Assembly: GCF_030689305.1 (NCBI RefSeq) | Contig: NZ_JAUYVM010000018.1 | Location: forward strand, 1-64,000 | Length of the DNA: 64,000 bases | Reading direction: 5' to 3' | DNA from: Vibrio penaeicida | GTDB taxonomy: Bacteria > Pseudomonadota > Gammaproteobacteria > Enterobacterales > Vibrionaceae | In this document: positions 1 to 8,691 of the stretch, piece by piece | Numbering within the stretch: position 1 is the stretch's first letter | Layout: each line of letters begins with the position of its first letter | Made by a program: the position numbers and the translations under genes | The notes under the pieces: generated by a model | Databases searched by the model: none | Told to the model about the DNA's origin: nothing | The model's input: only the letters and a program-made list of their open reading frames with translations

Positions 1-26
1 AAAGCGTTCCCGTGTCAGCGAGGGGC

Positions 27-95
27 ATTATAGAGATCGACATCACATTGGCAAGCCCTTTTTGACGTTTTTTTCAATTTCTAAGTTGTTTGCGT
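27..95 (-). promoter_or_regulatory. rRNA-type P1 promoter with UP element
   Basis: Read on the minus strand there is a -35 TTGCCA (49-54), a 16-bp spacer and a perfect -10 TATAAT (27-32), followed by a GC-rich discriminator (GCCCCTCGC). A-tracts occupy the UP-element position (about 59-95). The 16-bp spacer, strong UP element and GC-rich discriminator are the hallmarks of stringently controlled rrn P1 promoters. It points out of the window, so a ribosomal RNA operon (or another stringently controlled stable RNA) probably begins just left of base 1; that gene is not visible here. Confidence 0.7.
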
Positions 96-175
96 GTTTT
101 TTATTCAAAAGGTGGTATTTTCACTATTCTTCTTTCACTTTTTACCCTTTAATCGCCCTAAATTAAGGAGAAATC

Positions 176-730
176 ATGAGCTCAATTCGAAGTTATAAAG
201 GTATTTGCCCTGAAATTGGTGAAGGTGTCTATATAGATAGCAGCTCTATCTTAGTGGGTGACATTAAAATAGGTAAAGATTCTAGCGTTTGGCCACTTGT
301 TGCAGCCAGAGGTGATGTTAATCATATTCATATTGGCGAGCGTACCAATATTCAAGACGGTTCCGTTTTGCACGTTACTCATAAAAATGCGGAAAACCCT
401 GAAGGCTACCCGCTTATCATTGGTAATGAAGTGACTATCGGTCATAAGGTCATGCTTCATGGGTGTACGGTAGGCGATCGTGTATTAGTAGGTATGGGTG
501 CCATCGTCTTAGACGGAGCGCACATAAAAGATGAAGTTATGATTGGTGCGGGCAGTTTGGTCCCTCCCAATAAAGTATTGGAGAGTGGTTATCTCTATGT
601 AGGGAGCCCAGTAAAACAGGCTCGCCCATTAAGTGACAAAGAAATCGCTTTTTTACGCAAGTCCGCAGATAACTACGTCAATACTAAAAATGAGTACAGA
701 ACTATAGTAGAGCCAGTTACTTTCGAATAA
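176..730 (+). CDS. yrdA: Gamma-class carbonic anhydrase family protein (YrdA-like)
   Basis: A 184-residue left-handed beta-helix protein made of hexapeptide repeats, the fold of the gamma-carbonic anhydrase/PaaY/CaiE family. Candidate zinc ligands are His66 (in DGSVLHVTH), His90 (TIGH) and His95 (MLHGC), placed as in Cam-type enzymes, so a metal site is likely. E. coli YrdA has this architecture, but its physiological substrate is unsettled, so enzyme activity is inference. AAGGAG lies 5 bases before the ATG. It is cytoplasmic (no signal peptide). Its 3' end overlaps the convergent DUF1488 gene by 14 bases, so the two transcripts are partly antisense. Confidence 0.9.
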   Translation: MSSIRSYKGICPEIGEGVYIDSSSILVGDIKIGKDSSVWPLVAARGDVNHIHIGERTNIQDGSVLHVTHKNAENPEGYPLIIGNEVTIGHKVMLHGCTVGDRVLVGMGAIVLDGAHIKDEVMIGAGSLVPPNKVLESGYLYVGSPVKQARPLSDKEIAFLRKSADNYVNTKNEYRTIVEPVTFE

Positions 731-983
731 CAACTTGCCCGTTGTCGTCGAAATCTTCCTCTTCTATCAAAGATTCAGCAAGCTCTTCCATATCAAAACG
801 GTATTGTGAGAATAAAGAGAGAGCTTGCTGCTCTTCCTCTATTTTCTCTCCGCTCACTTGTTCAATGGCAGCCACTAAAGCAAGACATTCGATCAACATG
901 CCTGATTGCTGTGCTGGGAAACGTACCGCGTTATGTTCTTCATCCCAAGTTTGGATATCAGGAAAGAGTATTGATTGATTCAT
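717..983 (-). CDS. yrdB: DUF1488 family protein (YrdB-like)
   Basis: A small acidic protein of 88 residues with the layout of DUF1488/YrdB (N-terminal hydrophobic FPDIQTWDE segment, then an acidic helical C-terminus). No function is established for the family. It is the last gene of the minus-strand run tsaC-hemF-aroE-yrdB, starting 6 bases after aroE stops, as in E. coli and other vibrios. Assignment rests on sequence resemblance and on this conserved position. Confidence 0.85.
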   Translation of the reverse strand: MNQSILFPDIQTWDEEHNAVRFPAQQSGMLIECLALVAAIEQVSGEKIEEEQQALSLFSQYRFDMEELAESLIEEEDFDDNGQVVIRK

Positions 984-989
984 GTCAGG

Positions 990-1820
990 CTACCCTTCCA
1001 AGTTTTTTCTGAGTTCTCGAAGAACTTGCTTTGCGCCAGGCCTTAACCCTCTCCATACAAGGAAGCTTTCTGCTGCCTGCCCGACCAACATACCTAGACC
1101 ATCGTAAGCATTTACAACTTGGTTATCTTTAGCCCACTGATTAAATGCTGTAAGACCCTGCCCATACATCATGTCATAGCTAACGGTTGTTGAAGTGAAT
1201 ATCGAAGAGCTAATCGTGGGTAGGTCACCACTCAAACTAGCAGATGTGGAATTGATCACCACATCAAAGGAAGTATTGATGTCTTCCATAGGAACAGCAC
1301 GAATATCACCAAATTCGTTAAACATCTCCTCAAGCTTTTTCGCTTTAGCAAATGTACGGTTGGTAACCACTATGCTTTTTGGGGATTGGTCCAAAAGTGG
1401 TTTTATCACGCCGCGTGCTGCGCCACCTGCACCAATAACCAAAATACGGGCACCTTCTAACGGTACTTGGTATTGCAATAAATCTTGAACTAAACCTTCG
1501 CCATCGGTGTTATCACCAATGATTTCTCCATCATCGAGTTTTTTTAGTGTATTCACCGCCCCCGCCAATTGCGCTCTTTCGGTCAGGCGATCAGCAAATT
1601 GAAAGGCGTCTTCTTTAAATGGCACAGTCACATTACAGCCTTTCCCACCTTGCGAGAAAAACTCTGTTGCCGATTCTACGAAACCACCTATGGGCGCTTG
1701 GCGCGTTACATAGGATAAAGACTGATTGGTTTGTCGAGCAAAGAGGGTGTGTATAAAAGGGGATTTACTGTGTCCGATAGGGTTACCAAACACGACGTAC
1801 TGATCGATAGGTTGCGCCAT
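990..1820 (-). CDS. aroE: Shikimate dehydrogenase
   Basis: NADP-dependent reduction of 3-dehydroshikimate to shikimate in aromatic amino-acid synthesis. The substrate-site motif NPIGHSKSP, catalytic Lys69 (NVTVPFKE), Asp106 (DNTDGEGL) and the nucleotide-binding GAGGAARG glycine loop are all present. The frame is open 19 codons further upstream, but the ATG at 1820 (MAQPIDQYVVFGNP) gives a 276-residue protein matching the family length and is preceded by AGGCAAGGAA, so it is preferred. It lies between hemF and yrdB in a minus-strand housekeeping cluster. Confidence 0.96.
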   Translation of the reverse strand: MAQPIDQYVVFGNPIGHSKSPFIHTLFARQTNQSLSYVTRQAPIGGFVESATEFFSQGGKGCNVTVPFKEDAFQFADRLTERAQLAGAVNTLKKLDDGEIIGDNTDGEGLVQDLLQYQVPLEGARILVIGAGGAARGVIKPLLDQSPKSIVVTNRTFAKAKKLEEMFNEFGDIRAVPMEDINTSFDVVINSTSASLSGDLPTISSSIFTSTTVSYDMMYGQGLTAFNQWAKDNQVVNAYDGLGMLVGQAAESFLVWRGLRPGAKQVLRELRKNLEG

Positions 1821-1918
1821 TTCCTTGCCTGCAAAATTAAATAGGGTCGTTTGTACAGACCCTATCATCATACCCAAATTGCCTCAAGCGACTGGATTCT
1901 GAGCGTTATAGCTGGAAA

Positions 1919-2836
1919 TCACCATTCTCTAGGTTTTAGGTAATTTTGGTACAGGTCATCTTCCGGTGTCCCAGGCTCAACCTGATAGTCGTATTCCCAT
2001 CGTGCTAAAGGAGGCATCGACATTAAGATTGATTCAGTACGCCCACCACTTTGTAGCCCAAATAAAGTGCCTCTGTCGTAGACTAAGTTGAATTCGACGT
2101 AGCGACCACGGCGGTATAACTGAAATTGGCGCTCTTTTTCACCATATTCAGTCTCTTTTCTTCGATCAATGATTGGTACAAGCGCATCGGTATAGCCTTT
2201 CCCAACAGCTTGAATGTATTCAAAGCTTTTCTCGAAACCCCATTCATTGAGGTCATCAAAAAATAAACCACCGACACCACGAGTTTCATTACGATGCGGA
2301 AGGAAGAAATATTCATCGCACCACTTTTTATGCTCTGAATACACATTATCACCAAACGGTGCGCAGACTTCTTTTGCCGTATTGTGCCAATACAAGCAAT
2401 CTTCTTCGAAAGGATAAAACGGGGTTAAATCGAAACCACCACCAAACCACCAGATGGGATCATGCCCTTCTTTTTCGGCAATAAAGAAACGCACATTGGC
2501 ATGAGAAGTGGGTACATAAGGGTTGTGCGGGTGCATCACTAACGACACGCCCATCGCCTCAAATTTTCGACCAGCAAGTTCAGGGCGATGAGCCGTAGCT
2601 GATGCGGGCATCTCTCGACCGGAAACGTGTGAAAAGTTCACTCCGCCTTGTTCAAAGACATTGCCGCCACTCATGACTCGAGTTCGACCTCCGCCGCCTA
2701 GGCGTTCCGTCGATTCACGATGCCAAATATCTTCTTCAAATACAGCCTTACCGTCCACCTCTTCAAGCTGCTGGCATATGCTGTCCTGAAGTTCTAACAA
2801 AAAGTACTTTACTGCATCTTTATCGATATCTGACAT
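1919..2836 (-). CDS. hemF: Oxygen-dependent coproporphyrinogen III oxidase
   Basis: Converts coproporphyrinogen III to protoporphyrinogen IX with O2 in haem synthesis; cytoplasmic homodimer. The 305-residue length is typical. Family signatures visible include the HPHNPYVPTSHANVRFF region with its conserved histidines, WWFGGGFDLTPFYPF, and the C-terminal RRGRYVEFNLVYDRGT stretch. The start ATG follows AGGAAT. It sits between tsaC (22 bases upstream) and aroE, a conserved gammaproteobacterial arrangement. Confidence 0.97.
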   Translation of the reverse strand: MSDIDKDAVKYFLLELQDSICQQLEEVDGKAVFEEDIWHRESTERLGGGGRTRVMSGGNVFEQGGVNFSHVSGREMPASATAHRPELAGRKFEAMGVSLVMHPHNPYVPTSHANVRFFIAEKEGHDPIWWFGGGFDLTPFYPFEEDCLYWHNTAKEVCAPFGDNVYSEHKKWCDEYFFLPHRNETRGVGGLFFDDLNEWGFEKSFEYIQAVGKGYTDALVPIIDRRKETEYGEKERQFQLYRRGRYVEFNLVYDRGTLFGLQSGGRTESILMSMPPLARWEYDYQVEPGTPEDDLYQNYLKPREW

Positions 2837-2858
2837 TGCTTATTCCTATATTCGCAGG

Positions 2859-3416
2859 TTATCCCTGTCTTAATATGGTAGACGTTAAAGCGTCGCGTAT
2901 TTCACTCGGTTTATCGCGACCACCGGTTTCACCTTCTAAAATTGCGACCAAGTACTCACCTAGCTGCGCATGTACCTCCTGAAAAGTCATACACGGTGGC
3001 TCACCCGTAAGGTTGGCGCTGGTCGAGGTTAGCGGTTTACCAAACGACTCGCAAAGTTTTTGTACCAATGGATGATCAGTCACCCTTACCGCAATGGAAT
3101 CAAATTGACCTGAAAGTAGGTTTGATAACCCAGGTTTTGCAGGCATTACCCAGGTAACTGGTCCAGGCCAAGTGTCGAACACCGCTTGGCGAGCTTCATC
3201 CGTTAATTGAGATTCATCGATGTATGGCTTGAGTTGCTCAAAATTGGCGGCGATGAGAATTAACCCTTTTTCTACTGGTCTTTTCTTAAGTTCAAGTAGC
3301 TTTTGAATAGCGTCTGCGTTATCAGGGTCACAGCCGACTCCAAATACACCTTCCGTTGGGTAAGCAATGACTTCCCCATCATGGAGCGCCTGAACTGTGT
3401 TTTCAAAATTGGTCAA
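2859..3416 (-). CDS. tsaC: L-threonylcarbamoyladenylate synthase
   Basis: Makes threonylcarbamoyl-AMP from threonine, bicarbonate and ATP, the first step of the tRNA t6A37 modification. A 185-residue YrdC-domain protein: the N-terminal AYPTEGVFGVGCDP and KKRPVEKGLILI segments hold the conserved nucleotide/threonine-site residues, and TSTSANLTGEPP is the conserved SxSAN motif. It is the short form, lacking the C-terminal Sua5 domain. First gene of the tsaC-hemF-aroE-yrdB run, divergent from purE. Confidence 0.95.
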   Translation of the reverse strand: MTNFENTVQALHDGEVIAYPTEGVFGVGCDPDNADAIQKLLELKKRPVEKGLILIAANFEQLKPYIDESQLTDEARQAVFDTWPGPVTWVMPAKPGLSNLLSGQFDSIAVRVTDHPLVQKLCESFGKPLTSTSANLTGEPPCMTFQEVHAQLGEYLVAILEGETGGRDKPSEIRDALTSTILRQG

Positions 3417-3521
3417 TTTGAACCCCTTATCTTTAACATTTGAGCAGTAGTGTACAAAGAGTTTACCCCTCAGCCCAAAAGTAATTTATCAGTAAACTGT
3501 ATCAAACCTTAAAACGATTTC

Positions 3522-3559
3522 GCGCAAACGTTTTCCTTACCGAAAATTCTACGTATAAT
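3522..3559 (+). promoter_or_regulatory. purEK promoter with PurR operator
   Basis: Bases 3522-3537 read GCGCAAACGTTTTCCT, matching the purine-repressor consensus ACGCAAACGTTTTCNT at 15 of 16 positions. A perfect -10 TATAAT lies at 3554-3559, and a weak -35 (TTTTCC, 3531-3536) 17 bp upstream falls inside the operator. Repressor bound with hypoxanthine or guanine would thus block RNA polymerase directly. The element lies 50-90 bases before purE. Confidence 0.85.
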
Positions 3560-3608
3560 GCGCGCAAAATATCCGCTCACCCAATGAAAGCGCTGAAGGA
3601 GTTTTGAG

Positions 3609-4094
3609 ATGCAAGTCGGTATTATTATGGGTTCTAAATCAGATTGGCCAACCATGAAACTAGCAGCAGAAATGCTGGATCGCTTTGGTGTGTCCTATGA
3701 AACGAAAGTGGTTTCTGCCCACCGTACGCCACAATTATTGGCAGACTACGCCAATAGCGCGAAAGACCGCGGCATCAAGGTAATCATTGCTGGCGCAGGT
3801 GGTGCCGCACACTTACCTGGTATGGCGGCGGCCTTTACAAGCTTGCCGGTTCTGGGCGTTCCTGTTCAATCTCGTGCATTAAAAGGCATGGACTCCCTAC
3901 TTTCAATTGTACAAATGCCTAAAGGTATAGCCGTGGGCACTTTGGCTATTGGAGAAGCTGGTGCAGCCAATTCCGGTATTTTGGCCGCTCAGATCATTGG
4001 TACTCACAATGAAGAAGTAATGGCAAAAGTTGAAGCTTTCCGCCAAGAACAAACTGAGACGGTTTTAGCTAACCCGAACCCAGCAGAGGATTGA
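3609..4094 (+). CDS. purE: N5-carboxyaminoimidazole ribonucleotide mutase
   Basis: Class I PurE: rearranges N5-CAIR (made by PurK) to CAIR in purine synthesis; an octameric cytoplasmic enzyme. The signature motifs GSKSDWPTM and the active-site loop SAHRTP are present, followed by GAGGAAHLPGMAAAFT. At 161 residues it is full length. AAGGAG precedes the ATG. It is translationally close to purK, whose ATG lies 5 bases beyond the purE stop. Confidence 0.97.
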   Translation: MQVGIIMGSKSDWPTMKLAAEMLDRFGVSYETKVVSAHRTPQLLADYANSAKDRGIKVIIAGAGGAAHLPGMAAAFTSLPVLGVPVQSRALKGMDSLLSIVQMPKGIAVGTLAIGEAGAANSGILAAQIIGTHNEEVMAKVEAFRQEQTETVLANPNPAED

Positions 4095-4099
4095 TCCCC

Positions 4100-5227
4100 A
4101 TGCACGTTCTTGTCTTAGGCGCAGGTCAACTGGCTCGAATGATGTCTTTGGCTGGTGCGCCATTGAACATTCATATTTCTGCCTTCGATGTAGGCACAGA
4201 AAACATTGTTCACCCACTCACCCAGCAAGTGATTGGAAATGGCTTGGCTACGGCTATTGAACAAGCGGATGTCATAACGGCCGAGTTCGAACACATTCCA
4301 CACGATGTGCTTGATGAGTGTGAAAAAAGCGGTAAGTTTTTTCCGACTACCGACGCCATCAAAGCTGGCGGTGATCGTCGCATAGAGAAATCGCTACTCG
4401 ATAATGCCAAGGTAAGAAATGCCAAGTACTTCGTGATCAATACACAAGAAGATTTTGAGAATGCCATCCAGCATGTTGGCATTCCGATGGTGCTGAAAAG
4501 CACTCTTGGTGGTTACGATGGAAAAGGGCAGTGGCGTTTAAAAGACAAAGTACAAGCCAATGCTATTTGGCAGGAAATGTCTGAGTGCATCGCTGAAACA
4601 CCAAACCAAGCGATTGTGGCAGAAGAGTTTGTGCCGTTTCAGCGTGAAGTGTCTTTGGTTGGTGCTCGAAATGCAGCGGGTGAAATCGCCATCTACCCAC
4701 TAGCAGAGAACGTTCATACTGATGGGGTTTTAACGCTATCGACAGCCATTGCAGATGAAACACTTCAGGCACAAGCCAATATCGCGTTTACGGCGGTAGC
4801 GGAGTCTTTGAACTATGTGGGTGTTTTGGCGCTCGAATTCTTTGATGTGAATGGCGAGTTACTGGTAAACGAAATCGCGCCTCGCGTCCATAATTCTGGT
4901 CATTGGACTCAACAAGGTGCTGAGACTTGCCAATTCGAGAACCACTTACGCGCTGTATGTGGGTTACCATTAGGCAGCACTGAGCTGGTGCGCCCAACCT
5001 CTATGGTAAATATCTTGGGTGAAGACCAAGTGCCAGAGAGCGTTTTGGCAATGCCAGAGTGCCATGTGCATTGGTATGGTAAGGAAAAGCGTGCAGGTCG
5101 TAAAATGGGTCACATCAATGTGTGTGCAAGCAACGATGAGGCGTTAAAAGCCGCTCTGGTTAAACTTGCAAATATTTTGGATGCAGATGCTTTTCCTGCA
5201 TTAAAGGAAAGCGCCCAAGCGCTGTAA
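4100..5227 (+). CDS. purK: N5-carboxyaminoimidazole ribonucleotide synthase
   Basis: ATP-grasp enzyme carboxylating aminoimidazole ribonucleotide with bicarbonate and ATP; hands N5-CAIR to PurE. The N-terminal GAGQLARM loop, the ATP-grasp lysine region VLKSTLGGYDGKGQ and the metal-binding NEIAPRVHNSGHWT are visible. A TTG at 4091 overlapping the purE stop also opens the frame, but ATG 4100 (375 residues) has AGAGGA 9 bases upstream and gives the family N-terminus (MHVLVLGAGQ). Second gene of the PurR-controlled purEK operon. Confidence 0.96.
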   Translation: MHVLVLGAGQLARMMSLAGAPLNIHISAFDVGTENIVHPLTQQVIGNGLATAIEQADVITAEFEHIPHDVLDECEKSGKFFPTTDAIKAGGDRRIEKSLLDNAKVRNAKYFVINTQEDFENAIQHVGIPMVLKSTLGGYDGKGQWRLKDKVQANAIWQEMSECIAETPNQAIVAEEFVPFQREVSLVGARNAAGEIAIYPLAENVHTDGVLTLSTAIADETLQAQANIAFTAVAESLNYVGVLALEFFDVNGELLVNEIAPRVHNSGHWTQQGAETCQFENHLRAVCGLPLGSTELVRPTSMVNILGEDQVPESVLAMPECHVHWYGKEKRAGRKMGHINVCASNDEALKAALVKLANILDADAFPALKESAQAL

Positions 5228-5278
5228 GGCGCACCTATCTGTAAAAAGCAGTTACCTATAAAAAGCAGCATTACCTGT

Positions 5279-5309
5279 AAAAACGGCACTCTAGTGAGTG
5301 CCGTTTTTT
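5279..5309. terminator. Bidirectional intrinsic terminator purK/yrdD
   Basis: An 11-bp stem AAACGGCACTC / GAGTGCCGTTT with a TAGT loop (5281-5306) has six T on the plus side and five or more A on the other, so it can end both purEK and the convergent yrdD transcript, whose stop codon overlaps its edge. Confidence 0.9.
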
Positions 5310-5877
5310 ATTGGATTTGTTCTTTCTGACACTTCCGATTAGCGCACAATACTTTAACGCCAGATGCCAGTTTCTTCTCAATCAGTAGTGAGTAATCACA
5401 CTCAGTGCACGAACCGATGATGGGTTTATGGTTCACCGCAAACTTGCATTTCGGGTAGCTATTGCAGGCATAAAAAGTTTTGCCATAGCGGGATTTTCTT
5501 TCAACCAAATGACCCGTTTTGCACTCAGGACAGGCAATCTCTTCTTCCTTTTTCTGCTCCTCTTTAGGGACATCCAAGGACTCAATATGATGGCAGTCTG
5601 GGTATGCACTGCAACCGATAAACATGCCATAACGACCTTGCCTCAGTACCAATTCATTAGCACACTCGGGACAAGGGACACCTAACTCTTTAACAATATG
5701 ACCATCGTTTTGACCAATCGTACGAATGTAGTCACAAGATGGGTACTGATTGCACCCTAGGAAAGGACCATGTTTACCATGACGTAAAGACAATTCTCCA
5801 CCGCATTGAGGGCACGGTTCTTTTTCCAGTGCGTGCTCATGGGCAGAGAATAATTGCGAATCAATTTTACCGCTCAT
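5308..5877 (-). CDS. yrdD: Topoisomerase-type zinc-ribbon protein (YrdD-like)
   Basis: A 189-residue protein of four consecutive Cys4 zinc ribbons of the zf-C4_Topoisom type: CPQCGGEL..C..YPSC, CPECANEL..C..YPDC, CPECKTGH..C..YPKC and CTECDYSL..C..RKC. This is the C-terminal module of DNA topoisomerase I without the catalytic domains, so it probably binds nucleic acid; the actual role is unknown. First gene of the smg-side run in some genomes; here it is followed 13 bases away by smg's start region and shares a terminator with purK. Confidence 0.88.
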   Translation of the reverse strand: MSGKIDSQLFSAHEHALEKEPCPQCGGELSLRHGKHGPFLGCNQYPSCDYIRTIGQNDGHIVKELGVPCPECANELVLRQGRYGMFIGCSAYPDCHHIESLDVPKEEQKKEEEIACPECKTGHLVERKSRYGKTFYACNSYPKCKFAVNHKPIIGSCTECDYSLLIEKKLASGVKVLCANRKCQKEQIQ

Positions 5878-5890
5878 TCACCCAAAACCA

Positions 5891-6364
5891 TTAATGAAGA
5901 ATACCACTCTCGGTAGTATACAAGAGCTCCTCCATTTGGGTGTAGGCGTTTTCATTCCCCGGCACATTAAACAGTACCATCAATACTATCCACTTTAGAT
6001 CGTCCAGCTGAAAGTCACTGGTTTCCAAGCCCATAACTCGATCAATGATCATTTCACGAGTTTCGGCGGTCAACACTTCAACTTGCTCCAAAAACAGCAA
6101 GAATCCACGACATTCTATATCTAAACGTGTCATTTCAGTGCGCGTGTAAATACGTACCGACGTAGCTGCACTGGTTCTCATGGCGGATTGTGCATCGCTT
6201 TGTTGTAGCGCTGCCAAGTCCTCTAACCAATTCAGGGCTTTGTAAATTTCTTTTTGGTGGAATCCAGCTCTGAGAAGCTCATCTTCCAACTCATCTTGAT
6301 CGACCATCAATTCCGCATCACTGTGGATATAGGTCTCGAACAAATACATCAGTATGTCCATCAT
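5891..6364 (-). CDS. smg: DUF494 family protein Smg
   Basis: A 157-residue acidic protein whose N-terminus (MDILMYLFETYIHSDAEL) and length match the Smg/DUF494 family, conserved next to dprA in gammaproteobacteria. Function is unestablished. It starts 2 bases after the dprA stop, implying translational coupling. Two adjacent ATG codons could start it; the choice changes one residue. Confidence 0.9.
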   Translation of the reverse strand: MMDILMYLFETYIHSDAELMVDQDELEDELLRAGFHQKEIYKALNWLEDLAALQQSDAQSAMRTSAATSVRIYTRTEMTRLDIECRGFLLFLEQVEVLTAETREMIIDRVMGLETSDFQLDDLKWIVLMVLFNVPGNENAYTQMEELLYTTESGILH

Positions 6365-6366
6365 AG

Positions 6367-7467
6367 TTAGCCCCTCCCCTTTCGAATATAGCCACCAGGT
6401 ACTGCAACAACATACCCTGAAAGCTCAAGCTCCAGTAGTTGCATCATGACTTCATGCACAGGTATATGGGTCCGCTCTGCAAGAATATCAACGGGTGTTG
6501 CTTCTAACCCTACGTTAGCCATTAGTTCAGGAAATGGCAATTCTTCTTGCGAGGCTTCTTCACTAAATATAGATGTTTGTTGGGAAAACGACCAAGAAAC
6601 TAAATTTTCTACTTCTTGGAGAATATCTTCGGACGATTGGACCAGGCAGGCACCAGACTTAATGAGTGCATTACCCCCTCTGGAATTGGGGTTGTGAATT
6701 GAGCCGGGCAGAGCAAAAACATCTCGACCTTGCTCTGCCGCGTATCGCGCCGTTATCAACGACCCACTGCGTTCGGCAGCTTCGACAACAAAAACGCCAA
6801 CCGACAATCCACTAATAATACGATTGCGGCGCGGGAAGTGCTCTGGTCTGGGTTTTGTGTTGGGTCTAAATTCTGAAACGAGCGCGCCTTGCTCTATAAT
6901 CCTTTGTGCTAGCTTTCTGTGCCGAGCTGGATAAATGCAGTCGAGTCCCGAGCCCAACACAGCAACAGTTTGACCGCCTCCCTCCAACGCACCATCGTGA
7001 GCGTGCCCATCCACACCCAGCGCCAAACCACTGGTGACCACTAACCCATTTGCGGATAAATCTTTGGCAAACGCCCTTGCTGTTTGTAGCCCTTCTATAC
7101 TGGCGTTTCGACTGCCGACCATGGCTATCTGTGGGGCGCTCAAAGATCGAGTGTCCCCTTTAACAAACAATGTAGTTGGTGGAGAAGAGACTTCTTTGAG
7201 TAATGGCGGGTACGCACAATCGAGTAGAGTAACAATATGGTGGTTTGACGCCAGCTGCCACTCTAGACATTCATCGACCTCTGGATGTGAACTGGCTTTA
7301 AGGAATTGAATTTGTTTCGGCTTAAGCCCTATGGCTTGCCATCGCTCTTCACTGGACGAAAGTAAATTGACGGGAGAATCAATAGTGAGTAGTCGAGTCA
7401 GAGACTGACCACCCAATTGAGGCGTAAAACTCAATGTCAGCCAAGCTCTCAACTCATTTTCTGTCAT
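6367..7467 (-). CDS. dprA: DNA-processing protein DprA
   Basis: Loads RecA onto incoming single-stranded DNA during natural transformation. The 366-residue protein has an N-terminal helical SAM-like region (1-80), the Rossmann-like DprA core with MVGSRNAS, GLALGVDGHAH, GSGLDCIYPARH and VVEAAERSGSLITARYA, and a C-terminal winged-helix (DML1-like) domain (about 300-366). Its ATG directly abuts the stop of the upstream LysM gene (TAAATG). Together with comM in this window it indicates a transformation-capable lineage. Confidence 0.96.
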   Translation of the reverse strand: MTENELRAWLTLSFTPQLGGQSLTRLLTIDSPVNLLSSSEERWQAIGLKPKQIQFLKASSHPEVDECLEWQLASNHHIVTLLDCAYPPLLKEVSSPPTTLFVKGDTRSLSAPQIAMVGSRNASIEGLQTARAFAKDLSANGLVVTSGLALGVDGHAHDGALEGGGQTVAVLGSGLDCIYPARHRKLAQRIIEQGALVSEFRPNTKPRPEHFPRRNRIISGLSVGVFVVEAAERSGSLITARYAAEQGRDVFALPGSIHNPNSRGGNALIKSGACLVQSSEDILQEVENLVSWSFSQQTSIFSEEASQEELPFPELMANVGLEATPVDILAERTHIPVHEVMMQLLELELSGYVVAVPGGYIRKGRG

Positions 7468-8574
7468 TTAACTGTCTTCGTCCTTAGTTTCCAGTGCGTC
7501 ATTTTGTGGCTCTTTCAATAATGGAGAAAGCCCCATGGTTTGGGTGTGAATCGGCGCTTTGCTTCGGGTAATTAATGCAATGCTGAAAGAGGCGTACGGA
7601 CGAATAACGATCATTTCCCCGACAGAAACATCCGGAAGATTTTCGCTAAGCCACCCATCATCCACAATGTAGTTGCCTCGGCTTCCAGAGACACCTAACC
7701 CTTCTTCCCAAAGGTCAAACATGGTGCCTTGTTCCACTTTATCGTTAAGCCCACGATCAATAATGACGACCTGATTACGCCCAATAAACTTACTTCCTTC
7801 CAAAGACCCAAGAATAGACGCTGAGACATGTTTAGGCGCGGGTTCTGGATAAAATGTATTGGAGAATGACAACTCTTCATGATACTGATGCGGTAACGCA
7901 AAGTCATTGGATAGGATTTCTTGATTCTGGGATTCCACTCTCAAAGAACTCAGCTTTTCCTCTGATTTTACTAACGTTGCCGTCGCAACCATTTTCAGAG
8001 AAAAGACTTCTTCACCACTGTCACTGCGCTGATATTCGGCTACAGAACGGTAGATACCCCAATGTTTCTCTGTGGTTTTGCCATCAATGAACAATTGGTC
8101 ATGCTGGCTCAAGAAACGTCTTCCATCTTGTGTCCCGATCACTCGCATTGCACTATCTAACGCCTCCTTAGTGACGAGCCGATCGGAATTGATGTATGGC
8201 AAAACCAGCCCTTCAGGCAAGGTTGGTACCGCATCTTTATCCAGAATTCGAGCTTTGGGAGAAAGCGTAAGAAGAGGTTTTCGGCTCAACATGGGTTGCC
8301 CATTTCGCCATACCAAAGTCAGCTTGTCGCCAGGGTAGATAAGGTGAGGATCATTGATGTCTGGGTTAATCTGCCAGAGTCGTGGCCAAAGCCATGGGCT
8401 GTCGAGGTAAAGCGCCGAAATATCCCATAGGGTATCCCCTTTTTTCACTTCGTACGTTTTCGGTGCGTTTTCTTTAACCGATAAAACATCACTTTTTGCA
8501 AGGACACTATGTGTGACAACACATGTTATTATAGCTAAAGAGGTACGACCTAACTTGGCTATTATTCCTTTCAT
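7468..8574 (-). CDS. LysM peptidoglycan-binding protein
   Basis: Exported protein with a signal peptide (MKGIIAKLGR..., hydrophobic core to about residue 26, cleavage near VLA) followed by one LysM domain (YEVKKGDTLWDISALYL...DPHLIYPGDKL, about residues 40-95) and a roughly 270-residue region of unknown fold conserved in the dprA-linked family. The frame opens at a TTG 7 codons upstream, but ATG 8574, preceded by GAGG, starts the signal peptide correctly. It is first in the run LysM-dprA-smg-yrdD, divergent from def. LysM implies peptidoglycan binding; the function of the C-terminal part is not known. Confidence 0.88.
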   Translation of the reverse strand: MKGIIAKLGRTSLAIITCVVTHSVLAKSDVLSVKENAPKTYEVKKGDTLWDISALYLDSPWLWPRLWQINPDINDPHLIYPGDKLTLVWRNGQPMLSRKPLLTLSPKARILDKDAVPTLPEGLVLPYINSDRLVTKEALDSAMRVIGTQDGRRFLSQHDQLFIDGKTTEKHWGIYRSVAEYQRSDSGEEVFSLKMVATATLVKSEEKLSSLRVESQNQEILSNDFALPHQYHEELSFSNTFYPEPAPKHVSASILGSLEGSKFIGRNQVVIIDRGLNDKVEQGTMFDLWEEGLGVSGSRGNYIVDDGWLSENLPDVSVGEMIVIRPYASFSIALITRSKAPIHTQTMGLSPLLKEPQNDALETKDEDS

Positions 8575-8691
8575 AACCTCAATTTCCCTATCCAATATTG
8601 GCTAGGATGCTGTCATTTAGGTTATAAAATGTCTAGAATTGAGCCAGCTAGGTTTTAGCTGTTTCGGCACAGTTCAATATTTAGAGTGTAT

